A stretch of DNA of 38,407 nt from an uncultured Massilia sp. (lineage in GTDB: Bacteria; Pseudomonadota; Gammaproteobacteria; Burkholderiales; Burkholderiaceae_D): positions 1 through 38,407 of the forward strand of contig CAJYQM010000041.1 of NCBI GenBank assembly GCA_913777025.1. The letters run 5' to 3'. A program made the position numbers and the translations under genes. Below the pieces are notes generated by a model. The model was given only the letters and a program-made list of their open reading frames with translations. It was not told the origin of the DNA and did not search any database. Each line of letters begins with the position of its first letter. The stretch's first letter is position 1. Positions 7,248-16,305 of this stretch are shown here, in pieces.

Positions 7248-7985
7248 GTGCCGGAAGGTCCATCACTGTATATATTGAAGGAACAGACGGCCCGGTTCGT
7301 GGGCAAGGAGATCGTGCGCGCCGAAGGCAACACCTGGGCCATCGACACCGCGCGCATGCTGCACCAGCCCATCGTGTCGCTGCGTACCTGGGGCAAGCAC
7401 TTCCTGATCCAGATGCCGACCATGGTGGTGCGCATCCATTTCCTGCTGTTCGGCACCTACCGCATCAACGAGCGCCGCGACAAGCCGCCGCGCTTGTCGC
7501 TGGGCTTCGCGGACGGCAGCGAGATCAATTTCTACGCTTGCTCGGTCAAGGAAATCGACTGCGACATCGACGCCATGTACGACTGGGCCGCCGACGTCAT
7601 GTCGGACGACTGGGATCCCGCCAAGGCACGCAAGAAGCTGCGCGCAAACCCGGACATGCTGGCCTGCGACGCCCTGCTCGACCAGGATATCTTTTCGGGC
7701 GTGGGCAACATCATCAAGAACGAGGTGCTGTTCCGCATCCGGGTCGACCCGCGTTCCACGGTCGGTGCCCTACCGCCCCCCAAGCTGCGCGCACTGGTCC
7801 AGGAAGCGCGCCGGTACAGCTTCGACTTCCTCGCCTGGAAAAAGGAATTCACCCTCAAGCAGCACTGGCTGGCGCATGCCCAAAAGATTTGTCCACGCTG
7901 CAATATCCCCTTCCACAAGGCCAACCTCGGCAAGAGCAACCGGCGCAGTTTCTGGTGCGAACGTTGCCAGAAGCGCTACGGCTGA
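7248..7985 (+). CDS. nei: Endonuclease VIII-type DNA glycosylase (Fpg/Nei family)
   Basis: A 245-residue base-excision repair enzyme that removes oxidised bases and nicks the strand. The start is GTG at 7248, giving the obligatory Pro2-Glu3 (PEGPSLYILKEQT). After Met removal, Pro is the Schiff-base nucleophile and Glu the general acid. A catalytic Lys candidate lies in WGKHFLIQM. The helix-two-turn-helix is LLDQDIFSGVGNIIKNEVLF, and the C-terminal zinc finger is CPRC...WCERC with the Arg in NRRSFWC. The length is near that of Nei/Fpg (about 265). Upstream in-frame codons would displace the Pro and are excluded. The gene is divergent from the DUF3016 gene. Nearness to katE fits an oxidative damage theme, but no shared promoter is visible. 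Confidence 0.93.
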   Translation: MPEGPSLYILKEQTARFVGKEIVRAEGNTWAIDTARMLHQPIVSLRTWGKHFLIQMPTMVVRIHFLLFGTYRINERRDKPPRLSLGFADGSEINFYACSVKEIDCDIDAMYDWAADVMSDDWDPAKARKKLRANPDMLACDALLDQDIFSGVGNIIKNEVLFRIRVDPRSTVGALPPPKLRALVQEARRYSFDFLAWKKEFTLKQHWLAHAQKICPRCNIPFHKANLGKSNRRSFWCERCQKRYG

Positions 7986-8049
7986 GCCGCTCTCCGCATC
8001 AAGGTGTTGCGGCATTCCCCTATTTGATTACCAGTCGGAATATTTCCTG

Positions 8050-8078
8050 TTGTTAATAGAAACTGCTCGTACTACAAT
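8050..8078 (+). promoter_or_regulatory. Sigma-70 promoter of the HD-GYP gene
   Basis: TTGTTA (8050-8055) and TACAAT (8073-8078) are separated by exactly 17 bases. They lie in the A/T-rich 166-base gap before the REC-HD-GYP gene, giving a leader of about 65 bases. Confidence 0.55.
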
Positions 8079-8151
8079 CAGTTCGCAGCTACATTGATTT
8101 GTCACAATCCTTATTCCCTCGCTTGACACATTTACGATATTGGATCGACTT

Positions 8152-9657
8152 ATGTCATTCCTGTCTTCTGCCACGCCGAAACTCGCTCCCTGGAAAGTCC
8201 TGCTCGTCGACGATGAGCCCGATATCCACGACATCACCAAGCTGACACTGTCGCGTTTCCGCCTCGATGGCCGCGCCCTGACTTTCCTGCATGCCTACAG
8301 CGGTGCGGAAGCGCGCGAGGTGCTGGCGCGCGAGAAGGACATCGCGCTGGTGTTCCTGGACGTGGTGATGGAGCGCGAGGACAGCGGCCTGGAAGTGGCG
8401 CGCTGGATGCGCCAGGAACAGGGCAACCAGTTCACCCGCATCGTGCTGCGCACCGGCCAGCCCGGCCAGGCGCCGGAGGAGCGCGTGATCGTCGACTACG
8501 ACATCAACGACTACAAGGAAAAGACCGAGCTCGACCGCACCAAGCTGTTCACCACGACCTTCGCCGCACTGCGCGCCTACCGCGACATCATGAAGGTCGA
8601 GGACGCCCGCCGCGTGCAGCAGAATTACCGCGAAGGCCTGGAGCGCGTGATCGCGGCCTCCGGCCACCTGTTCCGCCAGCGCAGCCTGAAGGATTTCGCC
8701 AGCGGCCTGCTGCAGCAGGTGGTGGCACTGCTGCGGCTCGAGCAGAGCATGTTGCTGCGCGTGGCCGGCGCCAGCGTGATCACCGGGGCGAGCCAGTACG
8801 AAGTGCTGGCGCGCATCGGCGAGCCCGGCATCGAGGACATCGGCCCGGAACTGGTGGCCCAGCTCGACGAGGCGCGCCACAACCGCATTTCCAAGCTGCA
8901 TGGCGACACCTATGTCGGCTACTTCCCGAACAACAGCGGCAAGGCCTCGCTGCTGGTGCTGAAAGGCGTGGAAGAGATTTCCGAGATCGACGTCCAGCTG
9001 CTCGACGTGTTCTGTTCGGGCGTGGCGATCGCCTTCGACAACATCCTGCTGAACCAGGAAATCACCGACACCCAGGCCGAACTGATCCTGCGCCTGGGCG
9101 ACGTGGTCGAATCGCGTTCGAACGAAGCCGGCAATCACGTGCGCCGCATGGCCCAGGTCTGCCACATGCTGGCCCAGGCCTCGGGCATGCCGGAAGACGA
9201 GACGGCAGTGCTGATGCACGCCGCGCCCATGCACGACGTCGGCAAGATCGCCACGCCCGACGCGGTGCTGCTGAAACCGGGCCGCCTCACGCCCGACGAA
9301 TGGGAGGTCATGAAGCAGCACCCGACCGTCGGCCTGCAGATCCTGGACGGCTCGCAGCGCCCGATCCTGAAGGCGGCCGCCGTGATCGCCCACCAGCACC
9401 ACGAGAAATGGGACGGCAGCGGCTATCCGCAGGGCTTGAAGGGCGAGCAGATCCATCCGTATGCGCGCATCGTGGCCGTGGCCGACGTGTTCGACGCCTT
9501 GACCCACGAACGCTGCTACAAGGAAGCCTGGCCGATCGGCCAGGTGCGCGACTACCTGCGCGAGGTGGCCGGCAAGCATCTCGATCCCCATTACGTGGAA
9601 CTCCTGATCCAGAACATCGACAAGGCGGACGAGGTCAACCGCCTCTGGCCCGACTGA
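8152..9657 (+). CDS. Response regulator with DUF3369 and HD-GYP domains
   Basis: A 501-residue protein predicted to hydrolyse cyclic di-GMP under phospho-control. The receiver domain occupies about 13-140 with the acidic pair D20/D21 and phospho-acceptor D70 (LVFLDVVM). A DUF3369 (GAF-like) region follows at about 165-300. The HD-GYP domain is at 305-490, with the HD pair H361-D362 in MHDVGKIATPDAVLLKPGRL, then HHEKWDGSGYPQGLKG (GYP at 424-426). All canonical HD-GYP motifs are intact, so activity is expected. ATG at 8152 is preferred over the TTG four codons upstream. The next gene is a hybrid histidine kinase 73 bases downstream, which may phosphorylate it (an inference from adjacency). Confidence 0.95.
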   Translation: MSFLSSATPKLAPWKVLLVDDEPDIHDITKLTLSRFRLDGRALTFLHAYSGAEAREVLAREKDIALVFLDVVMEREDSGLEVARWMRQEQGNQFTRIVLRTGQPGQAPEERVIVDYDINDYKEKTELDRTKLFTTTFAALRAYRDIMKVEDARRVQQNYREGLERVIAASGHLFRQRSLKDFASGLLQQVVALLRLEQSMLLRVAGASVITGASQYEVLARIGEPGIEDIGPELVAQLDEARHNRISKLHGDTYVGYFPNNSGKASLLVLKGVEEISEIDVQLLDVFCSGVAIAFDNILLNQEITDTQAELILRLGDVVESRSNEAGNHVRRMAQVCHMLAQASGMPEDETAVLMHAAPMHDVGKIATPDAVLLKPGRLTPDEWEVMKQHPTVGLQILDGSQRPILKAAAVIAHQHHEKWDGSGYPQGLKGEQIHPYARIVAVADVFDALTHERCYKEAWPIGQVRDYLREVAGKHLDPHYVELLIQNIDKADEVNRLWPD

Positions 9658-9730
9658 CAGGGGCTCCCGGGACAATCTTCACGTTGTCGGGTAGTATCTC
9701 GGCATTCCGCCGGCCATACCGGCTTCCAAG

Positions 9731-11938
9731 ATGCGTATTCGAACCCGACTCCTGATCCTCATCCTCGCCATCGTGCTGCCGGCCTTCGTCGCGGCCGCGC
9801 TGGCGGTCGGCTACGTCTATGTGGAAGAGCGGCGCGCCCAGGAAAACAGCGTGACCGAGGCGGTGCGCGCGTTTGCCCTGCTGGTCGACAACGAACTCGA
9901 GACCAGCGAAGGCACCCTGCATGCGCTGGCCAGCTCGCCGGCCCTGGTCCGCGGCGACCTCGATACCTTCTACAGCCACGCCAGGGAGTTGGCGTCCACG
10001 CCCGACACCGCCATCGTCCTGTACACGCCCGACGGCCAGCAAGTACTGAACACGCGGGTCGCGCCGGGCACGCCGCTGCAGGCCGGCCGCGCGTCGAACA
10101 TGGCGGCGCTGATGCGGCGCTACGGCGCCGGCCGCACCCTGGTGTCCGACCTGTTCCCGGCCACGCAGGGCGAGGGGTATGACTTCGTGGTCCAGGTGCC
10201 GGTGCGCGTGCATGGCGCGGTGCGCTACTTCCTGAGCATGAGCGTGCCGGCGGCCAGCCTGCAGCACCTGCTGGAGATCCAGCACTTCCCCGCCCACTGG
10301 CAAGCCGTGATCGTCGACCGCGGCAACCGGATCGTCGCGCGCACGCGCGAACCCGAGCGCTTCCGCGGGCGCCAGGTGGGCGCCGAGGCGCTGCACGAAT
10401 TCAGCACGCGCGCCGAAGGCATCTTCAACGGCATCAACCTGACCGGCACCCCGATGCAGGGCTTCTTCGGCACCGTCCCCGACATCGGCTGGAAGGTCAT
10501 GATCACGATTCCCCAGGCCGAGCTGCGCCGCGTGCCGCTGCATGCCGCTGCCTTCCTCGGCGTGATGATGGCGCTGCTGCTGGTGGTGGCCGTGGCCGGC
10601 GCACGCTGGATCGGCCGCCGCGCCATCGCCCCGATCGAAGACCTCGGGCGCAGCGCCGAAGACCTCGGCAAGGGCCGCGAAGTGACGTACACGCCGCAAA
10701 AAGTGGCGGAACTCGATGCGGTGGCGCGCCGCATGGCCGAGGCCAGCGTCGAGATCCGGCGTGCGCGCGGCGAACTGGAACAGCGCGTGGCCGAAGCGGT
10801 GGCCGCCAGCGAACAGGCGCAGCAGGCGCTGATGCGCAGCCAGAAGCTGGAAGCGCTGGGCCGCCTCACCGGCGGCATCGCCCACGAATTCAACAACCTG
10901 CTGCAGACCCTGACCACCGCCCTGCAACTGGCCGCGCTGACGGCGACCCAGCCCAAGGTGCAGTCGCTGATCGACACCTGCAAGCGCACGGTGGCGCGCG
11001 CCAGCGCCCTCACCGCCCGGCTCGGCGCCTTCGGCCGCGTACAGGATGCCAAGCTGATGACCGTCGACCCGGCCGAGCAGGTGCGCAACGCGATGCAGCT
11101 GATCCGCGGCGTGCTGCGCCAGGGAATCAGCGTCGAGATGGATTGCGCGGAGCACACCTGGCCGGTCACCATCGACCCGCTGCAGTTCGACCTGGCCCTG
11201 CTGAACCTGGCCATCAACGCGCGCGACGCCATGCCGGACGGCGGCACGCTGCGCCTGCAGGTGCGCAACGCCAGCGTGGCGGCGGCGATCGACCGCGCCG
11301 GCGGCGACTACGTGGCGGTCACGGTGGCCGACACCGGCTGCGGCATGCCGCCCGAGGTGCTGGCGCGCGCCATCGATCCCTTCTTCACCACCAAGGCGCC
11401 GGGCCAGGGCACCGGCCTCGGGCTGCCCCAGGCTTATGCCTTCGCCACCCAGTCGCAGGGCTGGCTGGCCCTGTCCAGCGAGGTCGGCGCCGGCACCACG
11501 ATCGAACTCTGGCTGCCGCGCTCGTCGCAGCCGCTGTCCCTGGGCGCGCGCTTGCTCGAGGAGGATGGCGCCATGCCCCAGGCCAGCGGCCGCATCCTGT
11601 TCGTCGAGGACGACCCGCTGGTGCGCGAGGCGGTGGTCAGCGGCCTGGAAGACGCCGGCTTCGACGTGGTCGTGGCGGTCAGCGGCGACCGCGCGCTGGC
11701 GATGCTCGAGAACGGGCTGGACGCCGATGTCGTCTTTTCCGACATCGTCATGCCGGGCCAGGTGAGCGGCATCGACCTGGCCGGCCTGCTGCGCGAGCGC
11801 CGTCCCGGCCTGCCGGTGGTGCTGGCCACCGGCTACACCGACCAGCGCGTCGTGGTGCCGGGAGTGCAGGTGCTGGCCAAGCCCTACGAGATCGGCCAGC
11901 TGGTCGAGCTGCTGGCCGGACTGGCGCGCCCGACGTAA
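9731..11938 (+). CDS. Hybrid sensor histidine kinase with C-terminal receiver
   Basis: A 735-residue membrane kinase. The first transmembrane segment is about 7-29, followed by a periplasmic Cache-like sensor domain (30-270) and a second membrane segment at about 273-295. A HAMP-like linker and coiled coil lead to the HisKA/HATPase core, with phospho-His385 in [14 protein letters not shown], the N-box around Asn496 ([14 protein letters not shown]), the G1 box DTGCGMP and the G2 box [13 protein letters not shown] receiver domain follows at about 620-733 with D671 (FSDIVMP) and K717. The short [12 protein letters not shown]-box with NARDAM is typical of kinases with attached receivers. It is probably co-transcribed with the upstream HD-GYP regulator. 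The stop lies only three bases from that of the convergent lipoprotein gene. Confidence 0.95.
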   Translation: MRIRTRLLILILAIVLPAFVAAALAVGYVYVEERRAQENSVTEAVRAFALLVDNELETSEGTLHALASSPALVRGDLDTFYSHARELASTPDTAIVLYTPDGQQVLNTRVAPGTPLQAGRASNMAALMRRYGAGRTLVSDLFPATQGEGYDFVVQVPVRVHGAVRYFLSMSVPAASLQHLLEIQHFPAHWQAVIVDRGNRIVARTREPERFRGRQVGAEALHEFSTRAEGIFNGINLTGTPMQGFFGTVPDIGWKVMITIPQAELRRVPLHAAAFLGVMMALLLVVAVAGARWIGRRAIAPIEDLGRSAEDLGKGREVTYTPQKVAELDAVARRMAEASVEIRRARGELEQRVAEAVAASEQAQQALMRSQKLEALGRLTGGIAHEFNNLLQTLTTALQLAALTATQPKVQSLIDTCKRTVARASALTARLGAFGRVQDAKLMTVDPAEQVRNAMQLIRGVLRQGISVEMDCAEHTWPVTIDPLQFDLALLNLAINARDAMPDGGTLRLQVRNASVAAAIDRAGGDYVAVTVADTGCGMPPEVLARAIDPFFTTKAPGQGTGLGLPQAYAFATQSQGWLALSSEVGAGTTIELWLPRSSQPLSLGARLLEEDGAMPQASGRILFVEDDPLVREAVVSGLEDAGFDVVVAVSGDRALAMLENGLDADVVFSDIVMPGQVSGIDLAGLLRERRPGLPVVLATGYTDQRVVVPGVQVLAKPYEIGQLVELLAGLARPT

Positions 11939-11941
11939 GCC

Positions 11942-12271
11942 TTACAGCTTGAGCAAGACCCGCTTGCCGGCAACGGCCACGGTGCAGGTGGCGCCCAGCC
12001 CGTGGCCGGACGGCGTGGCGCAGGTGGCGTGCACCGGCTTGCCCTGGAAGTTGCCGGCGAACTCGCCCTTGCCGCTCAGCAGCGAGACGCGGTCTTCGAT
12101 CACCTTGGCATCGTTGACGAAGATTTTCACGTCGCTGCTGTCGACCAGCTCACCGCGGATCTTGATCGCGCCGTCGGCGCTGACGTACTGACTTCCCGTG
12201 ACGGGGGTGGTGAGGGAACATGCCGGGAGGAGAAGGATCAGCCCGGCGCTGACTGCGATATTTCGTAACAT
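11942..12271 (-). CDS. Small hypothetical lipoprotein
   Basis: A 109-residue protein with a signal peptide and lipobox (MLRNIAVSAGLILLLPAC, modified Cys18). The mature part is beta-rich: GAIKIRGELVDSSDVKIFVND, then KVIEDRVSLLSGKGEFAGNF and a C-terminal TCTVAVAGKRVLLKL. Two further Cys in HATCATPSGHGLGATCTV could form a disulphide. I do not recognise a family. It is convergent with the hybrid kinase (three-base gap). A -10-like TACAAT (minus strand, 12294-12299) stands 23 bases upstream of the ATG, without a good -35. Confidence 0.7.
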   Translation of the reverse strand: MLRNIAVSAGLILLLPACSLTTPVTGSQYVSADGAIKIRGELVDSSDVKIFVNDAKVIEDRVSLLSGKGEFAGNFQGKPVHATCATPSGHGLGATCTVAVAGKRVLLKL

Positions 12272-12455
12272 ATTTCCGAATGGTTCCGTGTTTATTGTAA
12301 GCGTCTTTCAGGAAAGCAATATTTTAGACGGGAAATATCCAGCAGGAAATGTCAAACATTCATAAGTGTCGGTATTTTGCAGCAAAAATGTTTTTCTTTT
12401 GCAATATGAATATTGTTGATTTATCGAAATTTCTGACGATGACCGGGAGCCATCG
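12272..12455. other. A/T-rich divergent intergenic region
   Basis: These 184 bases separate the divergent lipoprotein and PPC-domain genes. They are strikingly A/T-rich compared with the flanks. They contain TTTTGC/GCAAAA around one A (12375-12387) and AATAT/ATATT near 12403-12413. The only promoter-like hexamer found is TACAAT on the minus strand (12294-12299). No open frame worth calling is present. A regulatory role is likely but undefined. Confidence 0.4.
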
Positions 12456-12887
12456 ATGAGCCTGGAGAGCATGATGAATGCATTGCCCTTGCGTATCCCA
12501 GCCGGCGCCGACCTGCGTGCCGTACTGGCCGCCGTGCCGGCCACGCATGGCGTGGAGGCCGCCTTTGTCGTGCAGGGAATCGGCAGCCTGTGCGTGGCGA
12601 TGATCCGCTGCGCCGGCCGGCCGGACTTGAGCGAATTGCGCGGCGATCTCGAGATCCTGACGCTGGGCGGGTCGCTGTCGCCGGACGGACCGCACCTGCA
12701 CATCTCGGTGTCCGACGCGGCGGGCCGCGTGACCGGCGGTCACATGGGCCCCGGCTGCGTGGTGCGCACCACCGCGGAGGTCCTGGTGGCGCTGCTGCCC
12801 GGCTACCGTTTCAGCCGCGAGGACGATCCGGCGACCGGGTTCAAGGAATTGCGCGTCGCCCTCAAGCCTGGAGCGGCGCCTTCTTGA
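12456..12887 (+). CDS. PPC/DUF296 domain DNA-binding-like protein
   Basis: A 143-residue single-domain protein matching the PPC (plant and prokaryote conserved, DUF296) fold. It has LRIPAGADLRAVLAAVPATHGVEAAFVVQGIGS, then a central LEILTLGGSLSPDGPHLHISVSDAAG, and GGHMGPGCVVRTTAEVLVALL. The GGHM-GPGCxV motif and the PHLHISVSD histidines are the family hallmark. In bacteria these are trimeric proteins of uncertain role, lacking the plant AT-hook. The start at 12456 has GGGAG upstream; ATGs six and seven codons later are possible. The 3' end overlaps that of the convergent GAF kinase gene by 26 bases, so the two messages are antisense to each other there. Confidence 0.88.
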   Translation: MSLESMMNALPLRIPAGADLRAVLAAVPATHGVEAAFVVQGIGSLCVAMIRCAGRPDLSELRGDLEILTLGGSLSPDGPHLHISVSDAAGRVTGGHMGPGCVVRTTAEVLVALLPGYRFSREDDPATGFKELRVALKPGAAPS

Positions 12888-14850
12888 GCTGTTGCGGGAA
12901 GCGCAGGTAGTACTGCAAGCCCTGCCCCGGGCTGCTCTCGACGCGCACCGTCCCGCCGAGCGCACCGGTCACCAGGTTATACAGGATGTGCCCGCCCAGG
13001 CCGCTGCCGCCATTGCCGCGCTTGGTCGTGAAGAAGGGGTCGAACAGCTTGGCCAGCGTGTCCGCGTCCATGCCGGCGCCGTCGTCGCCGTATTCGAAGG
13101 CGACGCTGTCGCCTTCGGGTGCGGCGCGGATCCAGATGCGGCCCGGCCGCTCCTGGTCGCCGCTGCGCTCGAAGCCGTGCACCAGCGAGTTCATCACCAT
13201 GTTGGTGAGTATCTGCGACACCGCGCCCGGGAAGCTCTCCAGCACCAGGTCCCTGGGACAGCTCACCTCCACCTTCACCGGCCGTCCCTTGAGCTTCGGC
13301 TGCAGCGACAGCAGCACCTCGTTCACGTAGCCGGCCAGGTTGAAGCTGCGGATGTCGCCCGAGGACTGGTCCACCGCCACCTGCTTGAAGCTGCGCACCA
13401 GGGCGGCGGCACGCTGGGTGTTGGTGGTCATGATGCGCAGCGACTGGTCGACCACGTCGAAGAAGCCTTCCAGGCTCTCTTCCGTCATCTGGCCGGCCTC
13501 CAGTTCCTCGCGCGTGAGCTTGAGTTCCTGCACCAGGTGGCTGGTGGCGGTCACGCAGATGCCCAGCGGGGTGTTGATCTCGTGCGCCACGCCGGCCACC
13601 ATCTGGCCCAGCGAGGCCAGCTTTTCCTGGCGCACCAGTTCCGACTGCGCCTGCTTCAACTGGTTCAGGGCCTGGGCCAGCGCCGCGTTCTGGTGTTCCA
13701 GGCTGTCCTTGGCCTTGCGGATCGCGCGGTCGGCCTGCATGCGCGCGATCGCCACCGCCACGTGGCTCGAGATGAAGGCCAGCAGGTCGAGTTCGCTCTT
13801 GGTATAGACGATGGTCGGGTCGTAGCTCTGCACCACCAGCACGCCGTAGGCCTGGTCGTTGACCAGCATCGGCGCGCCGATCCAGCTGGTGACGTCGGTG
13901 TTGCCGAGCGGCGCCTTGATCTTGCCGGCGGCCTGCAGGCGCGCGATGCTGCCGGCGTCGTGCAGCTGGGCCTGGCGCGACTGCAGCACATACGACACCA
14001 TGCCGGCGCCGGGCGGGAAGCGCTGGTGCGGCGTGTAGGTGTCGCGCTCGTCCACATGGTAAGGCACGCTCAGTTCGCCCGTGTCCGGGTGGTTCAGCGC
14101 GATCAGGAAGTTCTTCGCCACCATCAGCTCGCCGATGATGCGGTGCAGGCTGGCGGCCAGCGCCTCGGGTTCCAGGGCAGCCGCGGACAGGTCGGCGATC
14201 TGGTACAGCGCGTGCTGGATCTGCTCGGCGCGGCGGCGCTCGGCCACCTCGCGCGCCAGCGCGCGCGTGCGCTCCTGCACCGCGCGTTCGAGCCGGTCCA
14301 TGCTCTGCAAGCCCTGCAGGGCGTTCGACACGTGGTGGGCGATCTGCGCGAACAGCGCCTCGTCTTCCTCGCTGTAGGTGTGCTGCGGCAGGTGGCTCTG
14401 GATCACGATGGCGCCCATCACCTCGTGCTGCTGGTCGAGCAGCGGGCAACCCATCCAGTGCTCGGCGATGCTGCCGCGGCCCCAGTTGCGGCCGCCGTTA
14501 CTGACTTCATTGCGCGCGCGCATCTGATCGCCAGTGATGCTCATCGCCTTCTTGTTCAGCATGACCCAGGCGGTGGGCGACTGTTCGGGCGAAGCCAGGG
14601 TCACGCGCTCTTCGGGGCTGGGACCCTGGTCGACGGTGTCGACGAAGTAGACGAAGCGCACCGTGCCATCCTCGCGCTCGGCCAGTGCGACATAAAAGTT
14701 ATCCGCATACATGATGCGGCCCAGCGCGCCGTGCACGGCGCCGATGAACTCGGTGATGTCGGTGCAGCTCGCGGACAATTGTCCGATCTCGAGCAGCATG
14801 GACTGCACCGCTTCGAGGCGCGCGAGGCGACTTTCCATCCGGCTTTCCAT
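12862..14850 (-). CDS. Soluble sensor histidine kinase with two GAF domains
   Basis: A 662-residue cytoplasmic kinase. Two GAF modules are seen at about 15-180 and 225-375, each ending with a helix (QIAHHVSNALQGLQSMDRLE; FISSHVAVAIARMQADRAI). A coiled coil leads to the H-box at His423 (GQMVAGVAHEINTPLGI), and the ATPase part has NMVMNSLVHG (N-box), GDDGAGMD (G1) and GGSGLGGHILYNLV (G2). No membrane segment and no receiver are present. The ATG at 14850 has AGGGGG four bases upstream, so the TTG just before is not needed. The N-terminus carries a tandem MESR-MESR. It probably shares a transcript with the acidic protein gene upstream (58-base gap). Its response regulator is not obvious in the window. 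Confidence 0.93.
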   Translation of the reverse strand: MESRMESRLARLEAVQSMLLEIGQLSASCTDITEFIGAVHGALGRIMYADNFYVALAEREDGTVRFVYFVDTVDQGPSPEERVTLASPEQSPTAWVMLNKKAMSITGDQMRARNEVSNGGRNWGRGSIAEHWMGCPLLDQQHEVMGAIVIQSHLPQHTYSEEDEALFAQIAHHVSNALQGLQSMDRLERAVQERTRALAREVAERRRAEQIQHALYQIADLSAAALEPEALAASLHRIIGELMVAKNFLIALNHPDTGELSVPYHVDERDTYTPHQRFPPGAGMVSYVLQSRQAQLHDAGSIARLQAAGKIKAPLGNTDVTSWIGAPMLVNDQAYGVLVVQSYDPTIVYTKSELDLLAFISSHVAVAIARMQADRAIRKAKDSLEHQNAALAQALNQLKQAQSELVRQEKLASLGQMVAGVAHEINTPLGICVTATSHLVQELKLTREELEAGQMTEESLEGFFDVVDQSLRIMTTNTQRAAALVRSFKQVAVDQSSGDIRSFNLAGYVNEVLLSLQPKLKGRPVKVEVSCPRDLVLESFPGAVSQILTNMVMNSLVHGFERSGDQERPGRIWIRAAPEGDSVAFEYGDDGAGMDADTLAKLFDPFFTTKRGNGGSGLGGHILYNLVTGALGGTVRVESSPGQGLQYYLRFPQQLKKAPLQA

Positions 14851-14908
14851 CAATCCCCCTTTGGCATGACTTTGGTAATAAGAAATGCGTCAGGGAAATA
14901 TTAGCAGG

Positions 14909-15400
14909 TCAGCGTGGTGCGCGGAAATCCTTCTCGACCCAGGCCATGGCCGAGGATGGCGACAGCTTGAAGCTCGGCTCCACGCGCACCTGCGCGACCT
15001 GCTCGCCCATCTCGTCGATGGCGGTGAGCACGGCATACGGGTTGTCCTCGTCCGGGACGATGTCGAGCGTCACCTTCAGCTCGCCTTGTTCGGTGGACAC
15101 GACCGTGCTCTTGTGCAACTGCGCATGCAATTGCTGCTCGTGGCGCCGGATCACTTCGGATGCGGTCTTGACCAGCGTGTGGAAGGCATTGATGTCCAGC
15201 GGTTTCGGGTTCTTCTTGTCGCGCCCCATGGTCCACGGGCCGACCAGGGCCGGTTCGGATTCGCCGTCCTTGTACATGGCCACGGCCCAGCCGTCGTCGT
15301 CTTCGTTCTTGATGACGCGCGCGGTCCAGCCGTTGCCCTGCCACAGGCGCGCCTCCTGAACCGGAGCGTCATCGTCGCGTTCGGATACTTCGTCGTTCAT
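14909..15400 (-). CDS. Acidic hypothetical protein
   Basis: A 163-residue cytoplasmic protein with an acidic N-terminus (MNDEVSERDDDAPVQEARLW). The middle, ARVIKNEDDDGWAVAMYKDG, ends in VGPWTMGRDKKNPKPLD, followed by a helical DINAFHTLVKTASEVIRRHEQQLHAQLH. The C-terminal half consists of beta strands and ends FKLSPSSAMAWVEKDFRAPR. I do not recognise a characterised family. The ATG at 15400 has AGAGAG upstream. A longer frame back to 15472 exists, but it would start upstream of the probable promoter -10, so it is rejected. It is likely co-transcribed with the GAF kinase that follows. Confidence 0.75.
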   Translation of the reverse strand: MNDEVSERDDDAPVQEARLWQGNGWTARVIKNEDDDGWAVAMYKDGESEPALVGPWTMGRDKKNPKPLDINAFHTLVKTASEVIRRHEQQLHAQLHKSTVVSTEQGELKVTLDIVPDEDNPYAVLTAIDEMGEQVAQVRVEPSFKLSPSSAMAWVEKDFRAPR

Positions 15401-15443
15401 GCATCGCTCTCTAAATCTCGGTAGGACAATTCCTAAAAAACAG

Positions 15444-15472
15444 ATCATAGGAAATTCCAGCCCGCGAAACAA
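15444..15472 (-). promoter_or_regulatory. Sigma-70 promoter of the acidic protein / GAF kinase transcript
   Basis: On the minus strand TTGTTT (15467-15472) and TATGAT (15444-15449) are separated by 17 bases, 44 bases upstream of the ATG at 15400. An inverted repeat TTCCTA / TAGGAA overlaps and follows the -10. Confidence 0.5.
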
Positions 15473-15492
15473 GCATAAACGCGATTGACGCT

Positions 15493-15708
15493 TCAGTTAC
15501 CTCCGTACATGCGCAAGTCGGGCCTGCGCGGCGGGACGATGGGTGGGCCGGGCGGTGTGTTACGCGGATCGATGGCCGGGTTCGGGATGATCCGGTTGAA
15601 CGGATTGATGATGATGGGCGGAATGGCCGGTGGCGCCGAGGGCGGATTCTTGTGTCCGGCCGCGTCGGCCCGTGCCGTTTCATACGTAAGGTCATGAACG
15701 TTCTGCAT
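15493..15708 (-). CDS. Proline/isoleucine-rich small protein
   Basis: A 71-residue protein of unknown function. The N-terminal third (MQNVHDLTYETARADAAGHK) is ordinary. The rest is dominated by Pro, Ile and Asn (NPPSAPPAIPPIIINPFNRI and DPRNTPPGPPIVPPRRPDLR), probably unstructured or polyproline-like. The gene is judged real because AGGAGG stands six bases upstream of the ATG and a good promoter lies further up (15738-15765). No signal peptide or membrane segment is seen. It resembles in style, not in detail, another small Pro-rich protein at 27268-27441. Confidence 0.65.
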   Translation of the reverse strand: MQNVHDLTYETARADAAGHKNPPSAPPAIPPIIINPFNRIIPNPAIDPRNTPPGPPIVPPRRPDLRMYGGN

Positions 15709-15737
15709 AGGGTCCTCCTGCGACAGAGCAGGCTGTC

Positions 15738-15765
15738 AGTATAGACGCCGCGATTCGCATTGCAA
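15738..15765 (-). promoter_or_regulatory. Sigma-70 promoter of the Pro-rich small protein
   Basis: On the minus strand TTGCAA (15760-15765) and TATACT (15738-15743) are separated by 16 bases, followed by a leader of about 25 bases to the AGGAGG and ATG at 15708. Confidence 0.5.
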
Positions 15766-15936
15766 GGCTTGATTGCGGCCGGGCTCGCCGTTGGCGCCGC
15801 CCCGCTCGCGCTGCCGTTTTTCCCGCTTGGCCCTGCGAAAACGCAGCCTGTCGCACACCGCTGGAGCCCCTGGCGCGCACTGCGTACATTGAAGCCATGC
15901 CCCCGAGGCCAATACCATTCATCAGCGAGGACCATC

Positions 15937-16305
15937 ATGAAACAAAGCGCCGCATTCTTTCTTCTGTTCCTGTTTGCCGTCGTGGCCTGGAGCGCCTCGC
16001 ACCACGGTGCCGACATGGCGTTCTGGATCGACGGCGACGAGATCGACGGCCCGCTGGACGCCCTGCTCGGCATGGTGTTCGCGGGCGGCGGCCTGCTGCT
16101 GGGCGGCGCCATCGCGCTGCTGGTGGGGGCGATCCTGGCGGTGGTATTCGCCGGCGTCGGCATCGTGGTGGTCGCGGCGCTGGGCGTGGCCGCGCTGGCG
16201 GTGGCACTGACGGTGGCGCCCTTCCTGCTGCCCCTGCTGCTGCCGGTGCTGCTGGTCTGGTACCTGGTGGGCCGCTCGCGCCGGCACCAGGTGGCGCGCG
16301 CGTAG
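15937..16305 (+). CDS. Small hydrophobic membrane protein
   Basis: A 122-residue protein with an N-terminal hydrophobic segment (MKQSAAFFLLFLFAVVAWSA, signal peptide or first span). A short acidic hydrophilic stretch FWIDGDEIDGPLDALL follows, then a very hydrophobic Gly/Ala/Val region with two or three spans (VFAGGGLLLGGAIALLVGAI and onward) and a positively charged end (GRSRRHQVARA). I know no function. The start at 15937 is set by the charged Met-Lys signal and the upstream GCGAGG; frames further upstream lack a plausible start signal. The stop codon lies inside the first arm of the REP-like element that follows. Confidence 0.75.
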   Translation: MKQSAAFFLLFLFAVVAWSASHHGADMAFWIDGDEIDGPLDALLGMVFAGGGLLLGGAIALLVGAILAVVFAGVGIVVVAALGVAALAVALTVAPFLLPLLLPVLLVWYLVGRSRRHQVARA

